Part shown: in pieces, positions 16,711 to 23,936 of the stretch
Numbering within the stretch: position 1 is the stretch's first letter
Layout of the letters: each line of letters begins with the position of its first letter
Source of the DNA: Alkalimarinus coralli
GTDB taxonomy: Bacteria; Pseudomonadota; Gammaproteobacteria; Pseudomonadales; Oleiphilaceae
Reading direction: 5' to 3'
Assembly: GCF_023650515.1 (NCBI RefSeq)
Contig: NZ_CP096016.1
Coordinates: 3,784,001-3,848,000, forward strand
Length of the DNA stretch: 64,000 bases
Made by a program: the position numbers and the translations under genes
The notes under the pieces: generated by a model
The model's database searches: none
Seen by the model: only the letters and a program-made list of their open reading frames with translations
What the model was told of the DNA's origin: nothing

Positions 16711-17332
16711 TGCATTTCACCTCTTGACCCGCGCCCTCTGCCAAAGCCATTTTTGCATCATTGATGATCGCGCGCACACTGCGCAAAATGACGATGGCAA
16801 CCACGCCCCCAATCAAAAGGTCAGGCCAGCGACTGCCCAACAAACCGACTAACCCGCCTGCTATAATTACGCCCACATTAGCTATCACATCATTTCTTGA
16901 GCATACCCAACTAGCGCGCATATTCACATCACTGCTACGGTGCTTCATGATAAGTAACAGACAAATGACGTTTGCGACCAGCGCTGCAAGCCCCACCATC
17001 ATCATTAACCCTGACGCAGGCTCACTTCCGAACAGGAACCGTCTAACGATATCAAACACAATCAACAGCCCCAAAACGCCTTGAAAGTAACCACTCAGTA
17101 GTGCCGCTTTAGCTTTATGAGTACTTGACCGCCCTACCGCGTAAAGCCCAATGCCGTATACGACCGCATCGGCCAACATATCCAGCGAATCAGCAATCAG
17201 GGCTGTAGACTCTGCAATCCAGCCAAACCCTAACTCAACAACAAACATCACTGCATTGATTGTCAGTAGCACCAGCAGTACTCTTTTCTGAGAGGCATCT
17301 TTTACATCTACCTCACAACCACATCCAGACAT
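16703..17332 (-). CDS. Short CDF-like cation transporter lacking the C-terminal domain
   Basis: This 209-residue protein has a Cys-rich N-terminus (GCGCEVD), six transmembrane helices and almost no cytoplasmic domain after helix 6. The site residues are Asp51 and Asp55 in helix 2 (DMLAD) and Cys144 and Asp148 in helix 5 (CSRND), which differ from the HD/HD site of its neighbour and suggest another metal preference. Similar truncated proteins with the CSRND motif occur next to MerR-type regulators. It is the first gene of the two-gene operon (RBS AAGGAA) and probably works alongside the full-length exporter. Confidence 0.85.
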   Translation of the reverse strand: MSGCGCEVDVKDASQKRVLLVLLTINAVMFVVELGFGWIAESTALIADSLDMLADAVVYGIGLYAVGRSSTHKAKAALLSGYFQGVLGLLIVFDIVRRFLFGSEPASGLMMMVGLAALVANVICLLLIMKHRSSDVNMRASWVCSRNDVIANVGVIIAGGLVGLLGSRWPDLLIGGVVAIVILRSVRAIINDAKMALAEGAGQEVKCNA

Positions 17333-17411
17333 ATTGGTTCCTTTCAGTTTTACTATTCGTAGAGGCTTTTCAAACGAAATATTGTTTTAGCCCAGCCTAT
17401 CAACTATCTTT

Positions 17412-17442
17412 ATTAAAAACTCTGTAGTCACTACAGAGTCAA
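17412..17442 (-). promoter_or_regulatory. MerR-type promoter/operator for the metal-exporter operon
   Basis: On the minus strand a -35 box TTGACT (17442-17437) and a -10 box TTTAAT (17417-17412) are separated by 19 bp, the over-long spacing typical of MerR-activated promoters. Between them lies a perfect dyad ACTCTGTAG-TGA-CTACAGAGT at 17419-17439. The divergent MerR-family gene starts 34 bp away, so the regulator probably represses both directions and activates export genes when metal binds. Confidence 0.88.
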
Positions 17443-17475
17443 GTAAAAGAACAGTAAGCAAGTGGAATAAACATT

Positions 17476-17955
17476 ATGCGGATAAGCCAGCTAGCAAAAG
17501 CGGCACACTGTGACCTTGAAACCGTGAGGTATTATGAAAAGATAAAACTCATGCCTGCGCCCCCTCGAAACGAGTCTGGCTACCGCATATACAACCAGCA
17601 TCACCTAGAGCGGCTCAACTTTATTCGCCATTGCCGTTCACTCGATATGCCTCTCAAAGAAATCACCTCGCTACTTCACTTTCGTGACCACCCAACCCTG
17701 AAATGCGATCAGGTCAACCAGCTTATTGATCAACAACTGGATTCGGTAGCGAATAAGATTGAAATGTTGGAGGGCCTGAAAGAGCAGCTCAACTCGTTGC
17801 GAAGCCGATGTGACAGTGACCATGCTGCAGGGGATTGCGGCATACTCAAAGAACTGGATAGTGATGCAGAAGCGGGCAGTTGTCCTTGTCATGAAGGTAC
17901 ATCAGGCCCCACCAGAATAGGGCAAAATAATGAATCTGAACATCAGGTATGTTGA
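17476..17955 (+). CDS. cadR: MerR-family metal-responsive regulator, CadR-like
   Basis: This 159-residue regulator has an N-terminal winged helix-turn-helix (residues 1-70; ISQLAKAAHCDLETVRYYEKI), a dimerisation helix (about 80-112) and a metal loop. Cysteines at 77, 112 and 121 nearly match the three cysteines (77, 112, 119) of Pseudomonas putida CadR, and a second Cys/His cluster (SCPCHEG) lies near residue 140. It is divergent from two CDF exporters whose promoter has its operator. Cd2+, Zn2+ or Pb2+ are the likely inducers. PbrR-like function is the main alternative. Its 3' end overlaps the next gene by 26 bp. Confidence 0.88.
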   Translation: MRISQLAKAAHCDLETVRYYEKIKLMPAPPRNESGYRIYNQHHLERLNFIRHCRSLDMPLKEITSLLHFRDHPTLKCDQVNQLIDQQLDSVANKIEMLEGLKEQLNSLRSRCDSDHAAGDCGILKELDSDAEAGSCPCHEGTSGPTRIGQNNESEHQVC

Positions 17956-18820
17956 CCTCAGAGCCCGCTGTCTCTGTTTGCTTGTTCTGGTGATCTTTCT
18001 CAGCCCTGTTGTGAATGCAACTGATATCATATTGGTCAATCAACCCCGTACAGCTGATGACAAACGGTATGAATACCCGCAAAAACTATTAACCCACATA
18101 TTAGAAATCACTAAGCAGAACTATGGTTCTGCTCTCATCCAGTATGCCCCTTCTCCAATGCAACGGAATAGATCGCTAATCGAATTGGAAGCGGGCGAGA
18201 ACATACATGTAATGGCGACAGCACTTAAACCTGAATGGGAGAGACGCCTGATTCCCATTCGAGTACCGATACGGAAAGGCATTCTCGGGTATAGGGTTTT
18301 TCTTATTCTTCAACAACACCAGCCAACGCTATCCCGCATTATCTCTCTTGAAGAGCTAAAGAAAATACCCACTGGGTCAGGACGGCAATGGTCTACCACC
18401 AAAACGCTGATAGAAAATGGCTTCGACGTTAGAGAAGGTATGAATTACGAGGGGTTGTTCACCATGCTAATGGAAGGCCGTTTCATCACCTTTGGACGGG
18501 GAATTAGTGAGATATTTGCAGAGTACGATGTCTACAAAAGCAAAATTCCTGAATTGGCGATTGAACAAGACTTGCTGCTGCATATACCGCTTCCGACTTA
18601 CTTTTTTGTGACCCCTAAACGCCCTAAGTTAGCGGAGCGAATAGAGGAAGGCCTGCTTATGATGATAGAGGATGGCTCATTTGATGAGTTGTTCAATGCC
18701 GAGTTTGGCGACATGATTAAAGCTGCCAAACTTTCAACACGAAGAATGTTCCTCATCAATAACCCTAACCTTTCACCCGCAACACCGCTAGATATAGAGC
18801 ATTATTGGTATCGGCCATAA
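17930..18820 (+). CDS. Periplasmic solute-binding-protein-like protein
   Basis: This 296-residue protein has a signal peptide (hydrophobic core at residues 13-28, cleavage likely after VVNA) and a fold resembling bacterial extracellular solute-binding family 3 proteins (SPMQRNRSLIELEAG, then a hinge and a second lobe with TYFFVTPKRPKLAERIEEGL). No permease or kinase is adjacent. It overlaps the MerR regulator gene by 26 bp on the same strand, so it is probably transcribed with it. A metal-related function is possible but not supported by any recognised ligand set. Confidence 0.7.
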   Translation: MNLNIRYVDLRARCLCLLVLVIFLSPVVNATDIILVNQPRTADDKRYEYPQKLLTHILEITKQNYGSALIQYAPSPMQRNRSLIELEAGENIHVMATALKPEWERRLIPIRVPIRKGILGYRVFLILQQHQPTLSRIISLEELKKIPTGSGRQWSTTKTLIENGFDVREGMNYEGLFTMLMEGRFITFGRGISEIFAEYDVYKSKIPELAIEQDLLLHIPLPTYFFVTPKRPKLAERIEEGLLMMIEDGSFDELFNAEFGDMIKAAKLSTRRMFLINNPNLSPATPLDIEHYWYRP

Positions 18821-18828
18821 GCCTGGCT

Positions 18829-19530
18829 CTAGGCGCTGTCGACCCTGCAATTAAACGCGATAACAACCCGGTCTTTCTGGCCAAAATAAGGCAGTGCAGA
18901 GTGTTTAAGGTATGAGGGGAAAATCACAACCTGACCACTCTTCGGCACAAAGTCCCATACGCCCGTCGCATCAAGATATTGAGTGCCTGCATCATGGTAT
19001 TGGTTAGCGCATGTGCGAGGGTCATAAAAGCGGTTAACCCCACTTCGACTGGCCAGCTCGCAGTCGCCCGCATCAAGGTAGTAGATGCCACACCATGAAC
19101 AGTTAGGGTGGGAGTGGGCATCGTGATAACCACCGTTTTCAGTGATATGGCACCAGGATTCGATAATAGAGGCATAAAGCCCCTCACCTTCTTCCATGCA
19201 ACGACTGTTAACCTGTTCAACCACAGCTGAAACCAGCTCTTCAAGAATCAGCTTTAGCTCTCCAACCCCTTGAGTATCCGACTCAAGAAAATCCAGCTGG
19301 CTTTCAAACAGATTATTTTTTGCACTGACAGCCACTTGGCTGGCAATGGCACGGTCAGCAGACTTTCGCACCTGATAGGCGTACGGTAACAAGTCTTCTT
19401 TTAGCACATCATGCTCAGGCAAGGCGGCAACAAACAACGACGAAGCCCAAGCTGAAATACTCTCTACATTGGGTGACTCATACTCGTCAGCATCATGTAA
19501 TGATAAGCCTTGAATGTCGTACGAATTCAT
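18829..19530 (-). CDS. 2OG-Fe(II) oxygenase-like protein
   Basis: This 233-residue protein has a C-terminal double-stranded beta-helix region. The likely iron ligands are His in DAHSHPNCSWCGIYYLD (about residues 137-153) and a later His in PSYLKHSALPYF, with GQVVIFPS between them. This matches the putative 2-oxoglutarate/Fe(II) oxygenase group that includes TIGR02466-type proteins. The first 70 residues show no known domain. Substrate is unknown. It ends 8 bp from the convergent solute-binding-protein gene and has no operon partner. Confidence 0.7.
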   Translation of the reverse strand: MNSYDIQGLSLHDADEYESPNVESISAWASSLFVAALPEHDVLKEDLLPYAYQVRKSADRAIASQVAVSAKNNLFESQLDFLESDTQGVGELKLILEELVSAVVEQVNSRCMEEGEGLYASIIESWCHITENGGYHDAHSHPNCSWCGIYYLDAGDCELASRSGVNRFYDPRTCANQYHDAGTQYLDATGVWDFVPKSGQVVIFPSYLKHSALPYFGQKDRVVIAFNCRVDSA

Positions 19531-19679
19531 ATGCGATACCAGCCTGTGTACAGGGTTAAAAGTCTCCTTATTCTACTACGTCACCGAGCCTCTACGCACC
19601 CGGTACAGGGTCTGTTAATTACCCGTAAACCAACAAACGCTGCATTTCTTTACATTTGTACAAGAAACATCAACAGACT

Positions 19680-19707
19680 TTGTGACCTGTTTCACCTAAT
19701 CTACAAA
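19680..19707 (+). promoter_or_regulatory. Candidate sigma-70 promoter for the putative small RNA
   Basis: TTGTGA (19680-19685) and TACAAA (19702-19707) are spaced by 16 bp. The predicted start near 19714 coincides with the beginning of a stem-loop, and a strong terminator follows about 60 bp later. The boxes are imperfect. Confidence 0.45.
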
Positions 19708-19713
19708 TATTGA

Positions 19714-19798
19714 ATTGTGAGAGACAGACTTCAGGCCCTGCCTCTCAAATCCTTTCATTTTATCCTTATTTTAACCCGGCAATTTGCCGGGTTTTTTT
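19714..19798 (+). ncRNA. Candidate Hfq-type small RNA (about 85 nt)
   Basis: No protein gene on the plus strand precedes the strong terminator at 19773-19798, so the transcript it ends is probably non-coding. The 5' end can form a stem from 19715-19727 (TTGTGAGAGACAG) and 19738-19748 (CTGCCTCTCAA) around a ten-base loop. It is followed by an unstructured U/C-rich stretch (CCTTTCATTTTATCCTTATTTT) and the terminator with its U-run. That order is the usual architecture of Hfq-binding regulatory RNAs. I cannot match it to a named family. Confidence 0.5.
19773..19798 (+). terminator. Strong Rho-independent terminator
   Basis: Ten-base arms AACCCGGCAA (19773-19782) and TTGCCGGGTT (19784-19793) are followed by a run of seven T. 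The T-run exists only on the plus strand. No plus-strand protein gene lies directly upstream. Confidence 0.9.
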
Positions 19799-19842
19799 AT
19801 GTCTGGATATTTACGATAGCCTTCTATGCACGACCCACTGCC

Positions 19843-19872
19843 GTAGCCTTGCATGAAGCGTAGTGGGGACTT
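19843..19872. repeat. Degenerate REP-like sequence starting GTAGCCTTGCATGAAGCG
   Basis: It shares the GTAGCCTTG-ATGAAG beginning with the two REP pairs at 47321-47447 and 48229-48356 and lies between the candidate small RNA and a GNAT gene. Only one half is recognisable, so it is either a single REP or a decayed pair. Confidence 0.45.
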
Positions 19873-19884
19873 TTCTGGCGGATG

Positions 19885-20421
19885 TCACCAATACTCAGGA
19901 TTATTAAATGCCTTTACGCACGTTGACGAACCTTTAATCGCTTCGATATTACCCTGTTGAAGTGGCTGGGCGAGCCAGCCTTCAGGCTGCGATAATTTAA
20001 AGGGCGCTTTAATAATATGTTCGCTAATTTGCTCAAAACCCACTTTAGAGTAAAAATTCGGATCTCCGTAGGTTAGAACAAACTCTACACCTTTGGACTT
20101 TAAGTACTCAATGCCATGCTTAATCAGTTGTTGACCAATGCCTTTTCCTTGTTGCTCAGTAGCGATCGCAACGGGGGAAAGAATAAACGCGTTTTTTTCA
20201 CTCGTTAAGAAAAGGCGGCTGAAGAAAATACAGCCGATTATTGCGTCGTCCAATATGGCAACAAAACCTACAATATCACGCTCATCGGTGGTCGCGATAA
20301 GGTCTGACACCAGATGACCAATTGACGCCCCTTCATCTCGGCCTTCAGAATCAGAAAATACGCTGATATAAAGGTTAATGACGGCTTGAGACTGGCAAGC
20401 GTCGAACGTAGAAATATTCAT
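19885..20421 (-). CDS. GNAT-family N-acetyltransferase (YhbS-like)
   Basis: This 178-residue protein has the GNAT acetyl-CoA motif A (LSPVAIATEQQGKGIGQQLIKHG, about residues 80-102), including the Q-x-x-G-x-G loop, and a downstream motif B region (FVLTYGDPNFYSKVGFEQ). This pattern is common in the YhbS subgroup. The acceptor substrate is unknown. It is monocistronic, 70 bp downstream of the P-type ATPase gene's stop on the same strand. Confidence 0.88.
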   Translation of the reverse strand: MNISTFDACQSQAVINLYISVFSDSEGRDEGASIGHLVSDLIATTDERDIVGFVAILDDAIIGCIFFSRLFLTSEKNAFILSPVAIATEQQGKGIGQQLIKHGIEYLKSKGVEFVLTYGDPNFYSKVGFEQISEHIIKAPFKLSQPEGWLAQPLQQGNIEAIKGSSTCVKAFNNPEYW

Positions 20422-20491
20422 ATTTTATTAACCACTTATGTTTGAGATCAAGCGCTACGACTGGCTGTCTATCCTTTAACGAAATATCTCG

Positions 20492-23191
20492 TTACACCCA
20501 CTTCAACCTAAAGACTTCTTTTAATCCTGACAAAACAAAGGTCGGCAGCGCCGCGATACAAAATACCATTAGTAAGTGTTTAAACTGCAAAGGCTCAGTG
20601 CCAAACACAAGAGAGCCTAGAGGGCTATAAATTAAACCTAACGATAAAAGCAACGAGCCCGCGACGGCAACCAGTAGATATTTGTTGCTAAAGGGGCTGC
20701 GACGGAAAAGCGAGGTAAATGTTCGTGCATCAAAGATATGAAATATTTGGCCAAAGATAAGCGTCATAAAGGCCACTGTTTGTGCATACGCCAGGGTGGC
20801 ACCATTGTCTAGAGCCACTTGAAATAAATAGTAGGTAATAAAGCCCATCACTAATCCGCGCAGTACAATCTTACTCGCTAGGCTATCAGCAAAAAAACCT
20901 TCGTTTCCAGCCACCGGCTTACGCTGCATGATGCCAGGCTCTTCATTATCAACCCCTAAGGCAAGCGCAGGAATACCATCACTCACTAGGTTTACCCATA
21001 AGATCATCAAGGGTGCGAGCGTCAATAAAGGGTCGTCCCCCATTAACAAAAACGCAAACAATAGAGCGCTTACTTCACTCACGTTAGCGGTAAGTGCTTG
21101 TCTAATAAACTTGCGCATATTGTCGTAAATACGGCGCCCTTCTCGCACGGCCTTTACGATAGTTGAAAAGTTATCATCAAGTAAAATCAGGTCTGCAGCA
21201 TCTTTGGCTACATCAGTGCCAGTAATACCCATGGCGACACCGATATTAGCTGAACGTAATGCGGGAGCATCGTTTACGCCATCTCCAGTCATGGCAACAA
21301 CCTCGCCATTAGACTGCAGTGCTTTCACTATTCTTAATTTGTGTTTAGGTGTGACGCGGGCAAAAACCACAGTATTTTTGACGCTCTCTTCTAGCGCTTT
21401 ATCGCTGAGAGCATCGAGCTCAGTGCCTGTAATAACATGTTCGTTATCGTTGCGTTTTACACCAATTTGTTTAGCGATAGCTTCTGCCGTACCGGCATGA
21501 TCACCTGTAATCATAACGGTTCGTATGCCAGCAGTATGGCATTCATCTACAGCAACAGGCACTTCTATACGGGGCGGATCCATAATGCCGTGTATACCCA
21601 AAAAGGTAAAACCACTTTCGAGCTCTTCTTGCGGCTTATCCAAGTCGGTTTCATCAATCTGTTTGAAGGCAACCGCAAGCGTACGCAAAGCCCTCGCCGA
21701 AAAGCGGTGCATTGCATCCAAGGCGGGTTGCGCGCTCTCTTCCGTTAAAGAGTGAGATTCGTTGTTACTAAATACCGACACGCTACGTTTTAATATTACA
21801 TCCGGTGCGCCTTTCGCCACTAGATAGTAATTACCGTCTGTCGCTTTAGCAACGATACTCATGAGTTTTCGTGTTGAATCAAATGGGAAGCTTTTCAGTA
21901 ACTCACTCCCCTCATCCAAGACACTTTGCTTGGTAATACCTGCCTTGGCAGCTACCACAGCCAAAGCACCTTCCGTAGGCATGCCCTGTATACCATGACG
22001 ACCATTTTCGCTGACTATAATGGCGTCATTACAAGCTGCGGACATTTTCAACAAATGCGAAAGCGAACGTGTTTCTTGTGCGTCAACTTTAGTGCCGGAT
22101 GCATCTAAGAAGTCACCTACCGGCTCATAACCTTCACCTGTCACTGAAAAGTAGTCACCACCACTATAAATCGACAACACTTGCATTTTATTCTGTGTAA
22201 GTGTGCCGGTTTTATCCGAGCAAATAACCGTAGAAGAACCCAGAGTTTCAACCGAGGCAAGCTTTCGAGTGAGCGCCTTATTCACCACCATACGTTTAGC
22301 CCCGAGGGTAAGCACAATGGTGACGACGGTGACTAACCCTTCTGGTATAGCCGCAACAGTAAGCGAAATACCGGTGTTGACGATCTCTATCCAGTCCATG
22401 CCTTGGTGGATACCAATGCCGATAATCGCTGCAACAATGATAAGTGCGGCAGCGATCAATATGCGAGAGAGCGCATCAACCCGTTGCTGCATAGGCGTTT
22501 TAGTCTCTTCAGCGCTATACAACATGGTCGCGATCTGACCCATCTGGGTATCCATACCGGTACCAACAACCAAGCCTATGCCGTGACCAGTAGAGACAAT
22601 AGTCCCCATAAAGGCCATGTTCAGTTGATCACCCAGCGGTACTTCTGTTTCTCTAATCGTGGCGGTATCTTTTTCGGAAGGTACTGATTCGCCCGTTAGT
22701 GCGGCTTCATCTATTTGAAGTTGCGTCGCTTCAATTAAGCGCATGTCAGCCGGTACAATTGAGCCGGTATCAAGCTTTACAATATCGCCAGGCACAATAT
22801 TAGACGCGAGTTTTTTACACCACTCGCCGCCGCTGCGCACCAAGGCAGTCGGCGCAGACATATCATTGAGAGAGTCCATCGATTTTTGCATGTTAATTTC
22901 CTGCACGAAGGAAATTAACACATTGATCAAGACAATAACGGTGATAGCGATGGCATCGATCATATGGCCGGTGTACACCGACAACAATGCACCAATAAAG
23001 AGAATAACAATCAAAGGACTTTTAAGTTGATTGAATAGTAATACGTACCAGGGTGTTTTCTCCTCACCGCTGAGCTCGTTTAAGCCATACTGGTCAATGC
23101 GAGCAGAGGAGATATCTTTCGACAAGCCAGTCAATTCATCCGATTCGAGCTTATCAATGGCCTCTTCAACGGAAAGGCTATACCACTTCAT
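20492..23191 (-). CDS. P2A-type cation-transporting ATPase, probable calcium pump
   Basis: This 899-residue P-type ATPase has the phosphorylation site DKTGT with Asp326, the actuator motif LTGES (about 165-169) and the hinge TGDGVNDAP. The helix 4 motif is PEGL (283-286). Helices 5 and 6 read NVSEV and NLVSDG, so most calcium ligands of SERCA (E309, N768, E771, N796, D800) have counterparts, with Ser for Thr799. Ten membrane helices are expected. The P2A assignment to Ca2+ (or Mn2+) fits better than Na+/K+ or H+. The ATG follows AGGAGATAAT. It exports divalent cation from the cytoplasm. Confidence 0.92.
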   Translation of the reverse strand: MKWYSLSVEEAIDKLESDELTGLSKDISSARIDQYGLNELSGEEKTPWYVLLFNQLKSPLIVILFIGALLSVYTGHMIDAIAITVIVLINVLISFVQEINMQKSMDSLNDMSAPTALVRSGGEWCKKLASNIVPGDIVKLDTGSIVPADMRLIEATQLQIDEAALTGESVPSEKDTATIRETEVPLGDQLNMAFMGTIVSTGHGIGLVVGTGMDTQMGQIATMLYSAEETKTPMQQRVDALSRILIAAALIIVAAIIGIGIHQGMDWIEIVNTGISLTVAAIPEGLVTVVTIVLTLGAKRMVVNKALTRKLASVETLGSSTVICSDKTGTLTQNKMQVLSIYSGGDYFSVTGEGYEPVGDFLDASGTKVDAQETRSLSHLLKMSAACNDAIIVSENGRHGIQGMPTEGALAVVAAKAGITKQSVLDEGSELLKSFPFDSTRKLMSIVAKATDGNYYLVAKGAPDVILKRSVSVFSNNESHSLTEESAQPALDAMHRFSARALRTLAVAFKQIDETDLDKPQEELESGFTFLGIHGIMDPPRIEVPVAVDECHTAGIRTVMITGDHAGTAEAIAKQIGVKRNDNEHVITGTELDALSDKALEESVKNTVVFARVTPKHKLRIVKALQSNGEVVAMTGDGVNDAPALRSANIGVAMGITGTDVAKDAADLILLDDNFSTIVKAVREGRRIYDNMRKFIRQALTANVSEVSALLFAFLLMGDDPLLTLAPLMILWVNLVSDGIPALALGVDNEEPGIMQRKPVAGNEGFFADSLASKIVLRGLVMGFITYYLFQVALDNGATLAYAQTVAFMTLIFGQIFHIFDARTFTSLFRRSPFSNKYLLVAVAGSLLLSLGLIYSPLGSLVFGTEPLQFKHLLMVFCIAALPTFVLSGLKEVFRLKWV

Positions 23192-23416
23192 ATTATCTCC
23201 TTACATATTCTATATAGCACTAAAGACATATACCTTTATAGGTTCAAAGCGTAGCACAATCATCCGATATAATAATCACACTCGCTACCGGCGCTATTCA
23301 TAGCCTCTCGACAACTTAGGGGTAGTGATTTTCTGAAGCCAGTTAAATAACGGTTTAAAACAGTACAATAGCGTTTATAAATATCCGCCCATATATAAAA
23401 TACCCGAAACGAGCAT

Positions 23417-23548
23417 CTAAAACGATATAAAATCGCCGATCATTAAATAATGGGTAGTTTTACCTATATTTGAATACAGGAGGGAATACCGATGCGGTAC
23501 TGATTCGGAGAGAGGCTGAATATCTTGATCTAATTTAATACGGCTCAT
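23417..23548 (-). pseudogene. Remnant of a Phd/YefM-family antitoxin gene
   Basis: From the ATG at 23548 the peptide starts MSRIKLDQDIQPLSE, which is the conserved N-terminus of many Phd/YefM antitoxins. In intact members this continues FRANAA and a DNA-binding/dimerisation domain of about 80 residues. Here the sequence departs after PLSE and stops 28 residues later, so the gene is truncated or recombined. No toxin gene follows. It is probably not functional. Confidence 0.55.
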
Positions 23549-23697
23549 AACCACACCCTTCTGTACTTTATTTTGTACCAAAAAAGTACAGCAGAAAAAA
23601 ACCAACAGTGCTAATAAATTAGAGGAGAAAGGAGGTTGGAGCTGACTTCTCTCGGTTCAATCTTGAGTAATCTGGAAGTGAAGGGTATCAATAAGCC

Positions 23698-23729
23698 AAA
23701 GCCCGTTATTTATTGATAACGCTGGCTTT
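23698..23729 (+). terminator. Hairpin, terminator-like
   Basis: Arms AAAGCC-CGTTAT (23698-23709) and ATAACG-CT-GGCTTT (23716-23729) form a long stem with a two-base bulge, followed by a short T-rich stretch. No gene is directly upstream, so it may belong to the lost insertion. Confidence 0.4.
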
Positions 23730-23775
23730 GCCTTTTAGAAAGCAGTTTCGATCATGGATTCCGCTCTTCGGCGGA

Positions 23776-23865
23776 ATGACAGTTGCTGAAGAAGGTGAGA
23801 AAAGCGGTACAGCAGAGTACAGCTATGAGAGCCTGATGAATGAACTTGATGACGAACTTGGTTAA
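23776..23865 (+). pseudogene. C-terminal remnant of a ParD-like antitoxin gene
   Basis: The 29-codon frame reads EEGEKSGTAEYSYESLMNEL and ends in DDELG. That matches the C-terminal tail of ParD antitoxins (typically GEKSGxAxYSLExxxxELD). The N-terminal ribbon-helix-helix part is missing and is replaced by a short palindrome. No parE follows. It is a gene fragment. Confidence 0.5.
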
Positions 23866-23936
23866 TGGCTACCTTCACTCTTACAACCAAAGCAACGATC
23901 AAGGGCCAACGCCCCTTTAATCTTCAAGATAAGGCT

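Larger units (their letters stand above)
23192..23936. other. Gene-poor region with antitoxin relics and inverted repeats
   Basis: This 745-bp stretch holds no intact gene. Two truncated antitoxin-like frames (23417-23548 minus, 23776-23865 plus) and two hairpins were seen: one at 23698-23729 and a smaller one, ATTCCGC-TCTTCG-GCGGAAT, at 23758-23777. The pattern suggests a decayed toxin-antitoxin or integron-like insertion site. Confidence 0.5.

Noticed and set aside
19510-19713. 67-codon plus-strand frame before the candidate small RNA
   Set aside because: No ribosome binding site and an unusual His/Arg/Cys-rich composition; it starts inside the oxygenase gene on the opposite strand.
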